Below are positions 7,470 through 15,699 of a stretch of 64,000 nucleotides of DNA, one piece after another. Numbering within the stretch: the stretch's first letter is position 1; each line of letters opens with the position of its first letter. A program made the translations under genes and the position numbers. Source of the DNA: Ideonella aquatica (GTDB lineage: Bacteria; Pseudomonadota; Gammaproteobacteria; Burkholderiales; Burkholderiaceae_C); the NCBI RefSeq assembly GCF_018069755.1, contig NZ_JAGQDE010000014.1:62001-126000 (forward strand). Reading direction: 5' to 3'. The notes under the pieces were generated by a model. The model saw only the letters and a list, made by a program, of their open reading frames with translations. It searched no databases and was not told where the DNA came from.

Positions 7470-9964
7470 GTCAAGGCCTCGGCCAGCAGGCTGCGCAGGC
7501 GGGTGGGCGAGAGCGGCTTGTGCACCAGGGTGATGCGCTGCTGCTCGGCCACCTGGGCGACCTCGCTGCTGAGGTCGCCGGTGACCAGCATCGCCTTGAG
7601 CTCGGGCTTGTGCAGGGTGCCGCGCACCCGCGCCACGTTGTCCAGCCCGCTCTCGTCTTCCAGATGCAGGTCGCTGAGCACCAGGTCCACCTCGGCGCCC
7701 GCACCGGCGAGCTGCGGCAACAGCTCGGCGGAAGAGGGCGCATCGATCACCTTCACCCCCCACGAGCGCAGCAGCGCCGCCATGGCCCCGCGTGAGACCT
7801 CGTCGTCCTCGATCAGCGCCAGCGTGCGTCCGGTGGGTAGCGCCCGTTGCGCCGCGGAGGCCGACTGCTCGCTGGGCGCCGCCGCCGGCAGCGTGAGGCT
7901 GATGCGCGTGCCCTGGCCCGGCTCCGAGCGCAGCGCCAGCGGCCAGTGCAGCAGATCCGCCGCCCGCCGCACGATCGACAACCCGATGCCCAGGCCGCTG
8001 CTCTGGCCGGCCTCATCCACCCGCACGTAGGGCCGGAAGATGTCCTCCTGCTGGTGTGGCGGGATGCCCACGCCGCTGTCCTCCACGCTGAGCTCCACGC
8101 CCTGCGCCTGCGGCTCAATCCCCACCTTCACGTGGCCCGCCGGGGTGTACTTGATGGCGTTGGACACCAGGTTGAACAGCACCCGCCGGGTCAGGTGCAG
8201 GTCGGCATGCACCCGGGCGCTCACCCCCTCGGGCAGCTCAAGGCGCAGACCCTTGCGCCGTGCCAGCTCGCCGTACTGCAACCGTACGTCCTCGACCACC
8301 TCAGCCAGATCGAAGCTGCTGAGCACCGGCTCGTAGCGTCCACCCTCGAGCTGGCCCAAGTCCATCAGCATCGACAGCATGTCCGACAGTGTCGCGCTGC
8401 TGCGCCGGATGTTGTGCAGCCACTGCTGGCGCCGCGCCGGGTCGTCCTCGGCGGCCATCAGGTCGGCCAGCATGCCCAGGGCGTGGGCGGGCTGACGCAA
8501 GTCGTGGCAGGCCGCGGCGATCATCAGCGTGCGCGACTGGTTCAGGCCGTCGAGCTCGGCGTTACGCGCCTGCAGCGTCTGCGACAGTCGTGCCAGCTGG
8601 CGCTTCTGGCGCAGTTGCACCGCCAGCAGCAGCAGGATCACCCCCGCCACCACCAGCGCCACCACCAGCCCGATTGTCACCAGCTGCCGCCGCTCGTCCA
8701 GGCGCTTCTGCTCTTCCTTCAGCAGCGCATTCTCCTGTTCCTTCTTCTGCACATCAAAGCGCGCCTGCGCATCCTGGCGCAGCTTTTCATTCGCGGCACG
8801 CTGCCGCTCGGTACGGAGCTTTTCGGTCTCCCGCATGCTCAGGTATGCCTGCTTGTCGTCACCCAAGGCGTGGTAGATCCGGGCGGCATCGGTGTGGAGG
8901 TTGAAGTTCTGTCCGACCATGTCCACCTGCTGACCCAGCTTCTGCGCCTGCTGCAGGTGCACCAGCGCAGAGCGGTCTCCCAGCTCCGCCAGCGCCACGG
9001 CCCAGGCCATATGGGTCGCCAGTTGCTCGGCAACCGAGAACTGGTTCAAGTCCATCCTTTGGACCGTGTCCACCGTCAGACGGTAGTCGCCCAACAGATT
9101 GGCATCGATGGCAATCATGGATCGCAGCACATTGGCCCAATAGGCCGACTGCTGTTGCTCCGCCAGTGCCAGCGCGCGCTGGTAATCCGCCAATGCCGCG
9201 GCGAAGGCTTGGTCCATCTGGTTGAGCTGAGCCCGCAGCATCAGACCCTGGATGCCAAAGTAGGGATAGGTGTCGGGCGGCAGCAGATTCATGGCCTCGG
9301 CAAGACTCGCGCGGTCTGCATTCCGGGCGGATGGGCCTGTCACCGTGGAGACCACGCCCGATTGAGCCTTGGCCGCCAGGACCAGCGCCCGCATGGTGTC
9401 CGACTTTGTCTGCGGCAGCACCTCGTTCAACGCTTCCACGGCCTTGCCGGCCTCACCCGCCAGCAGCATCTGACGAATGGCCTGAGAGAGCAGCAGGATG
9501 ACCCTGGGCAGGCCCGGGGTCTGGGCCAGAGGATCGGACTGCATCACCTGCAGGTGCCGATCCGCCTCGGCCACATCAGCCACCTGCATACCCATGCCCC
9601 AGGCCTCGGTCTCCAACAGAAACCTCAACAGTCCAGTGGCGCCTGCGGGCCGCGCCAGTTCTGCCTGTACCAAGGGCCGCACGGTCACGACCTCGGTGAC
9701 GCCCAAGAGCTGGGCGGCCTCGGACATGCGTATCAAGGCCTGGGCACGGGCAACCGGATCGGTGCCTTGACGGGCCGATTCCCATTCCGCCCGGGCTTGG
9801 GTGATCAGGGCCCGGGGCGCCTGCAGGGCCGCACGCTGGGCTTGTTCGTACCAGAGCGGCCAGGTGTCGCCGCCACTGCCTGGGCCGACTCCAGGAGCAG
9901 CCTGCGCCAGGGCAGCCAACAGGCAGGTCATCGCCATCAGCAGGCGTCGCGTCCATCCGTGCAT
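7466..9964 (-). CDS. Hybrid histidine kinase with periplasmic TPR-like sensor (kinase A)
   Basis: 832 aa from ATG 9964, chosen because MHGWTRRLLMAMTCLLAALAQA is a good signal peptide; ATG 9994 and 10036 are possible. The layout matches kinase B: signal peptide, about 370-residue helical TPR-like sensor domain, one TM segment, coiled coil, HisKA with H487 (CHDLRQPAHAL), HATPase, and receiver with D765. The sensor half is only distantly similar to that of kinase B, although the order of helices and the PxDxYPYFG block are shared. The cytoplasmic half is nearly identical in DNA sequence. It is the first gene of a three-gene unit: kinase A, kinase B, REC-GGDEF. The stimulus is not evident. The divergent fimbrial operon 0.6 kb away is a candidate target. 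Confidence 0.9.
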   Translation of the reverse strand: MHGWTRRLLMAMTCLLAALAQAAPGVGPGSGGDTWPLWYEQAQRAALQAPRALITQARAEWESARQGTDPVARAQALIRMSEAAQLLGVTEVVTVRPLVQAELARPAGATGLLRFLLETEAWGMGMQVADVAEADRHLQVMQSDPLAQTPGLPRVILLLSQAIRQMLLAGEAGKAVEALNEVLPQTKSDTMRALVLAAKAQSGVVSTVTGPSARNADRASLAEAMNLLPPDTYPYFGIQGLMLRAQLNQMDQAFAAALADYQRALALAEQQQSAYWANVLRSMIAIDANLLGDYRLTVDTVQRMDLNQFSVAEQLATHMAWAVALAELGDRSALVHLQQAQKLGQQVDMVGQNFNLHTDAARIYHALGDDKQAYLSMRETEKLRTERQRAANEKLRQDAQARFDVQKKEQENALLKEEQKRLDERRQLVTIGLVVALVVAGVILLLLAVQLRQKRQLARLSQTLQARNAELDGLNQSRTLMIAAACHDLRQPAHALGMLADLMAAEDDPARRQQWLHNIRRSSATLSDMLSMLMDLGQLEGGRYEPVLSSFDLAEVVEDVRLQYGELARRKGLRLELPEGVSARVHADLHLTRRVLFNLVSNAIKYTPAGHVKVGIEPQAQGVELSVEDSGVGIPPHQQEDIFRPYVRVDEAGQSSGLGIGLSIVRRAADLLHWPLALRSEPGQGTRISLTLPAAAPSEQSASAAQRALPTGRTLALIEDDEVSRGAMAALLRSWGVKVIDAPSSAELLPQLAGAGAEVDLVLSDLHLEDESGLDNVARVRGTLHKPELKAMLVTGDLSSEVAQVAEQQRITLVHKPLSPTRLRSLLAEALT
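7477..8780 (-). repeat. Copy 2 of the 1.3-kb near-identical kinase-module repeat
   Basis: Partner of 4973-6276 with the same length and orientation, encoding the output half of kinase A. The low divergence next to strongly divergent sensors indicates recent duplication or continuing gene conversion. Confidence 0.9.
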
Positions 9965-10036
9965 GGGGTATCCGATTGAGCTGGGGTGGTACATCGCTGA
10001 CGAGCCATGCCCGCGTGTGGGCGTGAACAAGCGCAC

Positions 10037-10600
10037 ACGTGGCCAGCTGGCCGGCAGTCCAGACGGTTCTCCCAGGCCTATCGACCAAGTCGCGCTGGAC
10101 TTGACTGGGCCGGAGGGGTCCTGGCCGGAACCGCGCCGCGCAGGCTACGTGCCGCCAGGTTCAACGAACCCGCATCCCGACGAGGCCGCCACCTAGAGGA
10201 ACCAAGCCGCCGAAACCAGCCACCAGACGCCGCAAATGCGCATCGACTCGCGCCCGGGAAGCACCACACCTCGGGACGGAGCGTCACCCTGGGGGAGCTT
10301 GCATGCCTACCCGGTGCCGAGGGCTCATGCCGACGGCAGGGCCGCCGGCGGTGTCTGAAGCACCGTTCTCGTCGCCTGGAGTTTGCTTGCCAGCCACGGG
10401 CGCTTCGTTCCGCGAAATCCGGCTGTTGTCCGAATTCCGGCTGACACCCCCCCGGAAACGAAACCATTCGTTCAACGCCGCGAGACACGGTGATCCTTCA
10501 CCGGCGTCCAACGCACCCGGTCTGTGGCGTTGTGGTGGAGCCGATACCTGCGCCGGAACCGCCACCCAACCCCATCCACGCGCAGCGATTGGAGATATAC
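10037..10600. promoter_or_regulatory. Intergenic region between kinase A and the fimbrial operon, with a direct repeat
   Basis: About 560 bp with no convincing gene; open frames on both strands are low-complexity shadows. It must hold the divergent promoters of the kinase unit and the pilus operon. A direct repeat TCCGGCTG occurs at 10418-10425 and 10436-10443 (18-bp period) and could be a regulator site. A Shine-Dalgarno-like GGAGAT at 10591-10596 serves the first pilin. No confident sigma-70 hexamers were identified. Confidence 0.35.
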
Positions 10601-11125
10601 ATGAAGAAGATCCTCACCCTGGTGGCACTGGCTGCCGCGGCCGCCCTCCCGATGGCGGCCCAGGCCTCCGACGGCTCCCTGACCTTCAACGGTGCGCTCA
10701 CCAGCACCACCTGCACGGTCACGGCGGGCTCGGCCAACCAGACCATCACGCTGCCCACCCTGGACATCGGCACGCTGGCCGCGACGGGCCTCACCGCCGG
10801 CGACACGGCATTCGCCATCAGCACGACGGGCGCCACCTGCACCGCCACCACGGCCACGGCCTACTTCGAGTCCAACGCCAACGTGGACACCGGCTCCGGG
10901 CGCCTGAACAGCACCGGCACCGCCGCCAACACGCAGCTGCAGCTGCTGAACAAGTCGGGCACCGTGATCGATCTGAGCAAGCCCTCCGGCAGCCAGAACG
11001 TGAACTCCGCGGCGGTCACCGGCGGCAATTCCACCTCGGACTTCATCGTCCGCTACTACGCCACCGGTGCCACCACCGCCGGCTCGGTTGCCAGCGCGAT
11101 CAGCTTCTCGATGGTCTACCAGTGA
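10601..11125 (+). CDS. Type 1-like fimbrial subunit (pilin 1)
   Basis: 174 aa. ATG 10601 follows GGAGAT by 4 bp, and the product begins with a signal peptide (MKKILTLVALAAAAALPMAAQA). The mature chain starts DGSLTFNGALTSTTCTV, the donor-strand plus first-strand pattern of chaperone-usher pilins, with a disulphide Cys pair (TCTV and ATCTA). It ends in an aromatic beta strand (FSMVYQ) used for chaperone capture and subunit polymerisation. Composition is Thr/Ala/Ser-rich as in SCPU-like pilins. It is the first gene of the operon and is followed by a strong hairpin, as expected for the most abundant subunit. Confidence 0.85.
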   Translation: MKKILTLVALAAAAALPMAAQASDGSLTFNGALTSTTCTVTAGSANQTITLPTLDIGTLAATGLTAGDTAFAISTTGATCTATTATAYFESNANVDTGSGRLNSTGTAANTQLQLLNKSGTVIDLSKPSGSQNVNSAAVTGGNSTSDFIVRYYATGATTAGSVASAISFSMVYQ

Positions 11126-11132
11126 TCCCGCC

Positions 11133-11160
11133 GGCCGGGCAGCCGCTGGGCCGCCCGGCC
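11133..11160 (+). terminator. Intercistronic hairpin after pilin 1
   Basis: A perfect 8-bp stem, GGCCGGGC (11133-11140) with GCCCGGCC (11153-11160), lies 7 bp after the pilin 1 stop codon. There is no U-tract, so it is more likely an mRNA-stabilising or partial-termination element that lifts pilin 1 dosage over downstream genes. Confidence 0.45.
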
Positions 11161-11196
11161 TGCTTCCTGATCCCCCCCTTCAATGGTTCTTTCACC

Positions 11197-11736
11197 ATGA
11201 TGCACAAGCCCCAACTCCTCAGCGCCGCCGCTCTGGCCCTGGTCCTGGCCAGCTCAGCCGCCTCCGCCGCCGATGGTACCGTCACCATCAACGGCTCCGT
11301 CTCCGCTGAAACCTGCACCATCAGCGGCAATGGTGGCGGCAGCCCCAACTTCACGCTGACCCTGCCCACCGTGGCCAAGAGCGCGCTGGCCACCGCAGGC
11401 CAGACGGCCGGCCAGACCGCCTTCACCATTGGCGTCAGCGCCTGCACCGGCACCGCCACCTCGATGAACACCTACTTCGAGCCGGGCTCGGGCAGCGTCA
11501 ATGCCAGCGGCCGGGTGGGCAATACCGGCACCGCCGCCAATGTGGACGTGCAGATCACCACCGCCGCGGGCGGCGTGGTCAACATGGCCGCCAACAACGG
11601 CAGCCAGGGCACCACGGCCACCAACCTGTCCGGCGGCGCCGCCACCCAGACCTACAACGCGCGCTACTACGCCACCGGCGTGGCCACGTCCGGCAGCTTC
11701 AGCGGCACGTTCAGCTACTCGCTGGTCTACAACTGA
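11197..11736 (+). CDS. Type 1-like fimbrial subunit (pilin 2)
   Basis: 179 aa from ATG 11197; the second codon is also ATG, so either may be used. A signal peptide ends ASSAASA, followed by mature ADGTVTINGSVSAETCTI, the donor-strand pattern of chaperone-usher pilins. The Cys pair lies in TCTI and SACTG. The C-terminal strand is FSYSLVYN. It is clearly a paralogue of pilin 1 (shared NARYYATG motif near the C terminus) and probably a second structural or adaptor subunit. A 9-bp hairpin follows directly. Confidence 0.85.
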   Translation: MMHKPQLLSAAALALVLASSAASAADGTVTINGSVSAETCTISGNGGGSPNFTLTLPTVAKSALATAGQTAGQTAFTIGVSACTGTATSMNTYFEPGSGSVNASGRVGNTGTAANVDVQITTAAGGVVNMAANNGSQGTTATNLSGGAATQTYNARYYATGVATSGSFSGTFSYSLVYN

Positions 11737-11739
11737 GTT

Positions 11740-11776
11740 GCGCCGGACGCCGGGCGGCCTCACGGCGGTCCGGCGC
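11740..11776 (+). terminator. Intercistronic hairpin after pilin 2
   Basis: A perfect 9-bp stem, GCGCCGGAC (11740-11748) with GTCCGGCGC (11768-11776), begins 4 bp after the pilin 2 stop. There is no U-tract. It lies between the structural subunits and the assembly genes, and probably protects or partly terminates the message. Confidence 0.45.
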
Positions 11777-11812
11777 CGGTGTCCCGTGCGCCCCCCCCTG
11801 TCCGAGTCTGCG

Positions 11813-12565
11813 ATGAAGTCCCTCTCCTTCCGATTCTTGCGAGCCTGCCTGGTCACGCTGTTGTCCTGGGCCTGCCTGGCACCCACCCACGCCAGCGTGG
11901 TGATCGGCGGCACCCGTGTCGTCTACCGGGCTGATGCCCGCGATGTCAGCGTGCAACTGACCAACCGCGGCGTACAGCCCGCCCTGGTGCAGGCCTGGAT
12001 CGACGCTGGCGACGCGCAGGCCGCCGTCGAGCGCCTGGAGGTGCCCTTCGTCATCTCGCCGCCGATGTTCCGTGTCGAGCCCGACAAGACCCAGTTGCTG
12101 CGGCTGGTCTACACCGGCCAACCGCTGCCCGAGAACGCCACCGAGCGTGTCTACTGGCTCAATGTCCTTGAGATCCCGCCCAAGCCCGACGCTTCGGCCA
12201 GCGAGAACACCCTGCAGTTCGCGCTGCGCACGCGCATCAAGCTGTTCCTGCGACCGGCCGCCCTGGCCGGAGACGATCCGGCCGAGTCGGTCGTCAAGCA
12301 GCTGCGCTGGCAGCACAGCGTCTCTGGCGATCAGCTGACGATCACGGTCCACAACCCCACGCCGTTCAACGCCTCGCTGGTGGACGTGGCGCCGCAGAGC
12401 ACCGCCCAGGGCCAGGCCGCTGAGCCCGTGGCCGGCATGGTCGAGCCCCGCAGCAGCCGCAGCTTTCAGTTCAAGTGGCCAGTCAACACGCCTGTGAGCG
12501 GCGTGCAGTTCAAGGCCATCAACGACTACGGCGCCTTCCTGGATCACCACGCAGCGCTGCCCTGA
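11813..12565 (+). CDS. Periplasmic pilus chaperone (PapD/FimC-like)
   Basis: 250 aa with a signal peptide (first about 28 residues, ending APTHA). It has the two Ig-like domains of the family. The G1 strand region (TQLLRLVYTG) and the cleft residues are present: Arg in TRVVYRAD near the mature N terminus and Lys in the family signature RIKLFLRP. The chaperone folds pilin subunits by donor-strand complementation and delivers them to the usher in the next gene. It lies in order pilin 1, pilin 2, chaperone, usher, adhesin. The start codon ATG 11813 gives a standard-length protein. Confidence 0.92.
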   Translation: MKSLSFRFLRACLVTLLSWACLAPTHASVVIGGTRVVYRADARDVSVQLTNRGVQPALVQAWIDAGDAQAAVERLEVPFVISPPMFRVEPDKTQLLRLVYTGQPLPENATERVYWLNVLEIPPKPDASASENTLQFALRTRIKLFLRPAALAGDDPAESVVKQLRWQHSVSGDQLTITVHNPTPFNASLVDVAPQSTAQGQAAEPVAGMVEPRSSRSFQFKWPVNTPVSGVQFKAINDYGAFLDHHAALP

Positions 12566-12599
12566 TCTGCCGCCCGCGCCTGGCCCCACCGAGACCGCC

Positions 12600-15500
12600 A
12601 TGACCGACAAGCACCACCCCTCCCGCCTGACCTGGCATTGCCGGTCGCGCGCGCCCAGCTCTGCGTTGCACCCGCTGGCCCTGGCCATGGCCGCGGCCTG
12701 GGCGGCGCTGGCCAGCCCGCTGACGGCCCGGGCCGCCGACGCTCCGGCCGGCTCGGCGGTCAAGACGGCTGCCGCCAACGCCTGGGCCGACTTCGATCGC
12801 AACCTGCTGATGGGGGCCGCCAACACGACGATCGACATGGCCCGCTTCAACCGCCCCCAGGGGGCATTGCCGGGCAACTACCGTGCCGACGTCGAGTTCA
12901 ACCAGACGTGGCTGGGCCGATTCGACCTGCGCGTGGCCTCCCCGCGGCCTGGCGACGAGCCGGTGGTGTGCATGCCCCGCGAGTTGCTGCAGCGCCTGGG
13001 CGTGGCCGACGAGCACTTGAGCCCGGAGGGCCTGGCGCTGCTGGGCCGCGGCCCTGGTGCAGCGCCCGCCTGCTTGAGCCTGGAACAGGCGGTGCCCGGC
13101 GCCACGGCGGCGTTTGCCGTGGGCGAGTTGCGACTGTCGCTCAGCGTGCCGCAGGCCTACCTCAAGCGTCAGTCCCGCGGTGAAGTGCCGCCCGAGAGTT
13201 GGGACGAAGGTGTGCCCGCCGGGCGCCTGCGCTACCAGGCCAGCCATTATGAAACCCGGGGGGGCAGCACCGACAGCACCAGCACCTACCTGGGCCTGGA
13301 CGCCGGCGCCAATGCCGCGGGCTGGCAGTTCCGCCACAACGGCGCCTACGCCACCGGCAGCGGCCAGAACGGCCATTACGGCAGCCTCAACACCTACCTG
13401 CGCCACAACCTGATCGACAGCAAGTCCGTCGTCACGCTGGGCGACAGCTACACCTCGGGCCGCCTGTTCGACAGCTTCGCGCTGCGCGGTGCCCAGTGGG
13501 TCAACGACGAGCGCATGCTGCCCGAGTCGCAGCGCGGCTTCGCGCCGGTGATCCGCGGGATGGCCAACAGCAACGCCCGTGTCGAGGTGCGCCAGCACGA
13601 CCAGCTGATCTACGAAACCACCGTGCCCCCGGGCCCGTTCGAGATCACCGACCTGTACCCCACCGGCTTCGGAGGCGACCTGACCATCACCGTCTTCGAG
13701 GCGGACGGCAGCCGCCACCAATCCACGCTGGCGTTCTCGGCGATGCCCGCTCTGCTGCGCGAGGGCCACCTCAACTACGGCCTGTATGCTGGCCAGCACC
13801 GCGCCGCCCGCGACAACATTCAGGTGGCCCAGGGCGAGTGGCAGTACGGCCTGAGCAACACCGTCACCCTCAACGCCGGCCTGCAACTGGCCACCCACTA
13901 TGCGTCGGCGCTGGTGGGCACCGGGCTCAACACCGATTGGGGTGCCTGGGGTCTGGACGTCTCGGCCTCGTCCACCACACTGCCTGGCCAGGGCCGCGAA
14001 ACCGGCTCCAGCCTGCGCGGCACCTGGTCCAAGGTGCTGAGTGGCAGTGGCACGAACCTGTCGTTCGCAGCCTACCGCTACTCCACCGAGCACTATTACG
14101 GCCTGACCGATGCGGTGGCTGCCGCCAACCTGCTCGACGCGCCTCTGGCGCCCGCCAGCCCCCTGCCGCGCGAGCGCACACGCGCACTGTTCAACGTCTC
14201 GCAAGGGCTGGGTGAGTGGGGCAATGTCTATGCCCAGGGCAGCCGGCGCAGCTTCTGGAACCTGCCCGGCGTGCTCACCACCTACCAGCTGGGCTGGTCA
14301 CGCAACCTGGGCAGCGCCATGTTCAACCTCACGCTGGCCCGCGAGTCCAGCGGCAGCGGTTTTTCGAGCAGCAACACCGTGGCGGCCAGCATCACGCTGC
14401 CACTGGACGGCTGGGGCAGCAAGCTGCCCGGCACAGCCAGCGCCGCCATCTCCCACAGCAGCCAGGGCGGCAACACCGAGCACCTGAGCTACTTCGGCAA
14501 TGCAGGTGAGGGCAACACCACCACCTACAACCTGGATGCCCTGCGCACCGCCAATGGCCAGGCGGTCTATGCCTCCGGGCAGACACGCACGCCGGTGGCC
14601 AACCTGAATGCATCGATCGGACGGGCCCAGGGGGCCAGCCAGTTCGGCGCCAGCGTGACCGGTGGCCTGGTGCTGCACCCGCAGGGCCTGACCATGGCCG
14701 CCGAGCTGGGCGACACCGTGGGCGTGGTGCAGGTGGAGGGGGCGCAAGAAGGCATCCGCCTGGGCGACAACCTCGCTGCCGCGCCCGATCGCCAGGGTTA
14801 CACCATCCTGCCGTACCTGGTGCCGTACCAACGCAACGACCTGCGCCTGGACATGTCCGAGGCGCCTTTGGATGTTCACATGCAGGACACCCAGCAGAGT
14901 GTGGCCCCCACCGCCGGTGCGGTGGTGATGTTGCGCTTCCAGCGCGACCCTGGCCGCAGCGTGCTGATCGATACCCGTCGCGAGGACGGCAGCGCCTTGC
15001 CCTTCGGGGCCAGCGTGCTCGACGCCCAGGGCGCCACCGTGGGGGCCGTGGGCCAGGCCAGCCGTCTGCAGGTGCACCTCAGCCAGACCCATGGTCAGCT
15101 GCAGGTGCGCTGGGGCAACGCGCCGCAGGAGGTGTGCGCCATCGACTACACCTTGCCCGAGCGCACCGAGCAGAAGGGCTTTGTGACGCTGACGCTGCCT
15201 TGCCGCGCCGGCGGATCGCCTGCGCCATCTACCCCTCCGGCCGCCGCCCCGCAGCGTGCTGCCGAGGCGCCGCTAACTCGGGTCAAGGTCAGCCTGCGAG
15301 ATGCCCAGGGCCAGCCGCTGCCCAAGGGCGCGATGGTGCAGGTGGAGGGCCAGCCCGACTGGCAAGCCGTGGTAGGCGAGGGGGGCGCGGCCTACCTGCG
15401 GCTGTCGCCAACCGGTCAGGGCGATCAACGCCTTGTGGCCGAGTGGACTGATTCCCAGGGCAATTCCCTGCGCTGCGCGACGCCGGTGGCTGACTCCACC

Positions 15501-15605
15501 CGTGACGAGCAAGTCCAGTGCAGCATCAAATGGGATACCGATGCAAAGGTCGAACCCTCTTTGGCTCACCGACTTTTGCTGGGCCACCTTCTGCCAGCGC
15601 GGTAA
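12600..15605 (+). CDS. Outer-membrane usher (FimD/PapC-like)
   Basis: 1001 aa, longer than the usual 800-880. A long N-terminal leader (about 46 residues, ending LTARA) precedes the N-terminal chaperone-subunit-binding domain (about 60-190; FNRPQGALPGNYRADVEFN). The beta-barrel with plug domain follows (PESQRGFAPVIRGMA.., YETTVPPGPFEITDLYP). The two C-terminal domains come next (GASVLDAQGATVGAVG.., then a Cys-containing TLPCRA segment). A Pro/Ala-rich linker near residue 880 leads to an additional beta-domain of about 100 residues (VKVSLRDAQGQPLPKGAMV) that accounts for the extra length. The usher forms the secretion pore and ordering platform for the pilus. Confidence 0.93.
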   Translation: MTDKHHPSRLTWHCRSRAPSSALHPLALAMAAAWAALASPLTARAADAPAGSAVKTAAANAWADFDRNLLMGAANTTIDMARFNRPQGALPGNYRADVEFNQTWLGRFDLRVASPRPGDEPVVCMPRELLQRLGVADEHLSPEGLALLGRGPGAAPACLSLEQAVPGATAAFAVGELRLSLSVPQAYLKRQSRGEVPPESWDEGVPAGRLRYQASHYETRGGSTDSTSTYLGLDAGANAAGWQFRHNGAYATGSGQNGHYGSLNTYLRHNLIDSKSVVTLGDSYTSGRLFDSFALRGAQWVNDERMLPESQRGFAPVIRGMANSNARVEVRQHDQLIYETTVPPGPFEITDLYPTGFGGDLTITVFEADGSRHQSTLAFSAMPALLREGHLNYGLYAGQHRAARDNIQVAQGEWQYGLSNTVTLNAGLQLATHYASALVGTGLNTDWGAWGLDVSASSTTLPGQGRETGSSLRGTWSKVLSGSGTNLSFAAYRYSTEHYYGLTDAVAAANLLDAPLAPASPLPRERTRALFNVSQGLGEWGNVYAQGSRRSFWNLPGVLTTYQLGWSRNLGSAMFNLTLARESSGSGFSSSNTVAASITLPLDGWGSKLPGTASAAISHSSQGGNTEHLSYFGNAGEGNTTTYNLDALRTANGQAVYASGQTRTPVANLNASIGRAQGASQFGASVTGGLVLHPQGLTMAAELGDTVGVVQVEGAQEGIRLGDNLAAAPDRQGYTILPYLVPYQRNDLRLDMSEAPLDVHMQDTQQSVAPTAGAVVMLRFQRDPGRSVLIDTRREDGSALPFGASVLDAQGATVGAVGQASRLQVHLSQTHGQLQVRWGNAPQEVCAIDYTLPERTEQKGFVTLTLPCRAGGSPAPSTPPAAAPQRAAEAPLTRVKVSLRDAQGQPLPKGAMVQVEGQPDWQAVVGEGGAAYLRLSPTGQGDQRLVAEWTDSQGNSLRCATPVADSTRDEQVQCSIKWDTDAKVEPSLAHRLLLGHLLPAR

Positions 15606-15699
15606 AGCTGGTTCACCCGATCAGTCACGCACCCTTAGTTTTTCGGCACCCGCTAAGTTGGGCGTGCAAGTGTTGCTGGGTTACCCACGAGGATTAGAA

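Noticed and set aside
7470-7763. N-terminal extension of kinase B to an upstream ATG
   Set aside because: The extra 98 residues are Arg/Ala/Gly-rich, lie inside the kinase A receiver in another frame, and come before the true signal peptide.
7847-9979. 710-aa plus-strand open frame antisense to kinase A (and similar 5409-6416 over kinase B)
   Set aside because: His/Gln/Arg-rich low-complexity translation typical of antisense frames in high-GC genes; it lies wholly over a well-supported kinase.
12519-14204. 561-aa minus-strand open frame antisense to the usher
   Set aside because: Composition is Gly/Ala/Arg/Gln/His-biased with no domains; the usher frame is certain.
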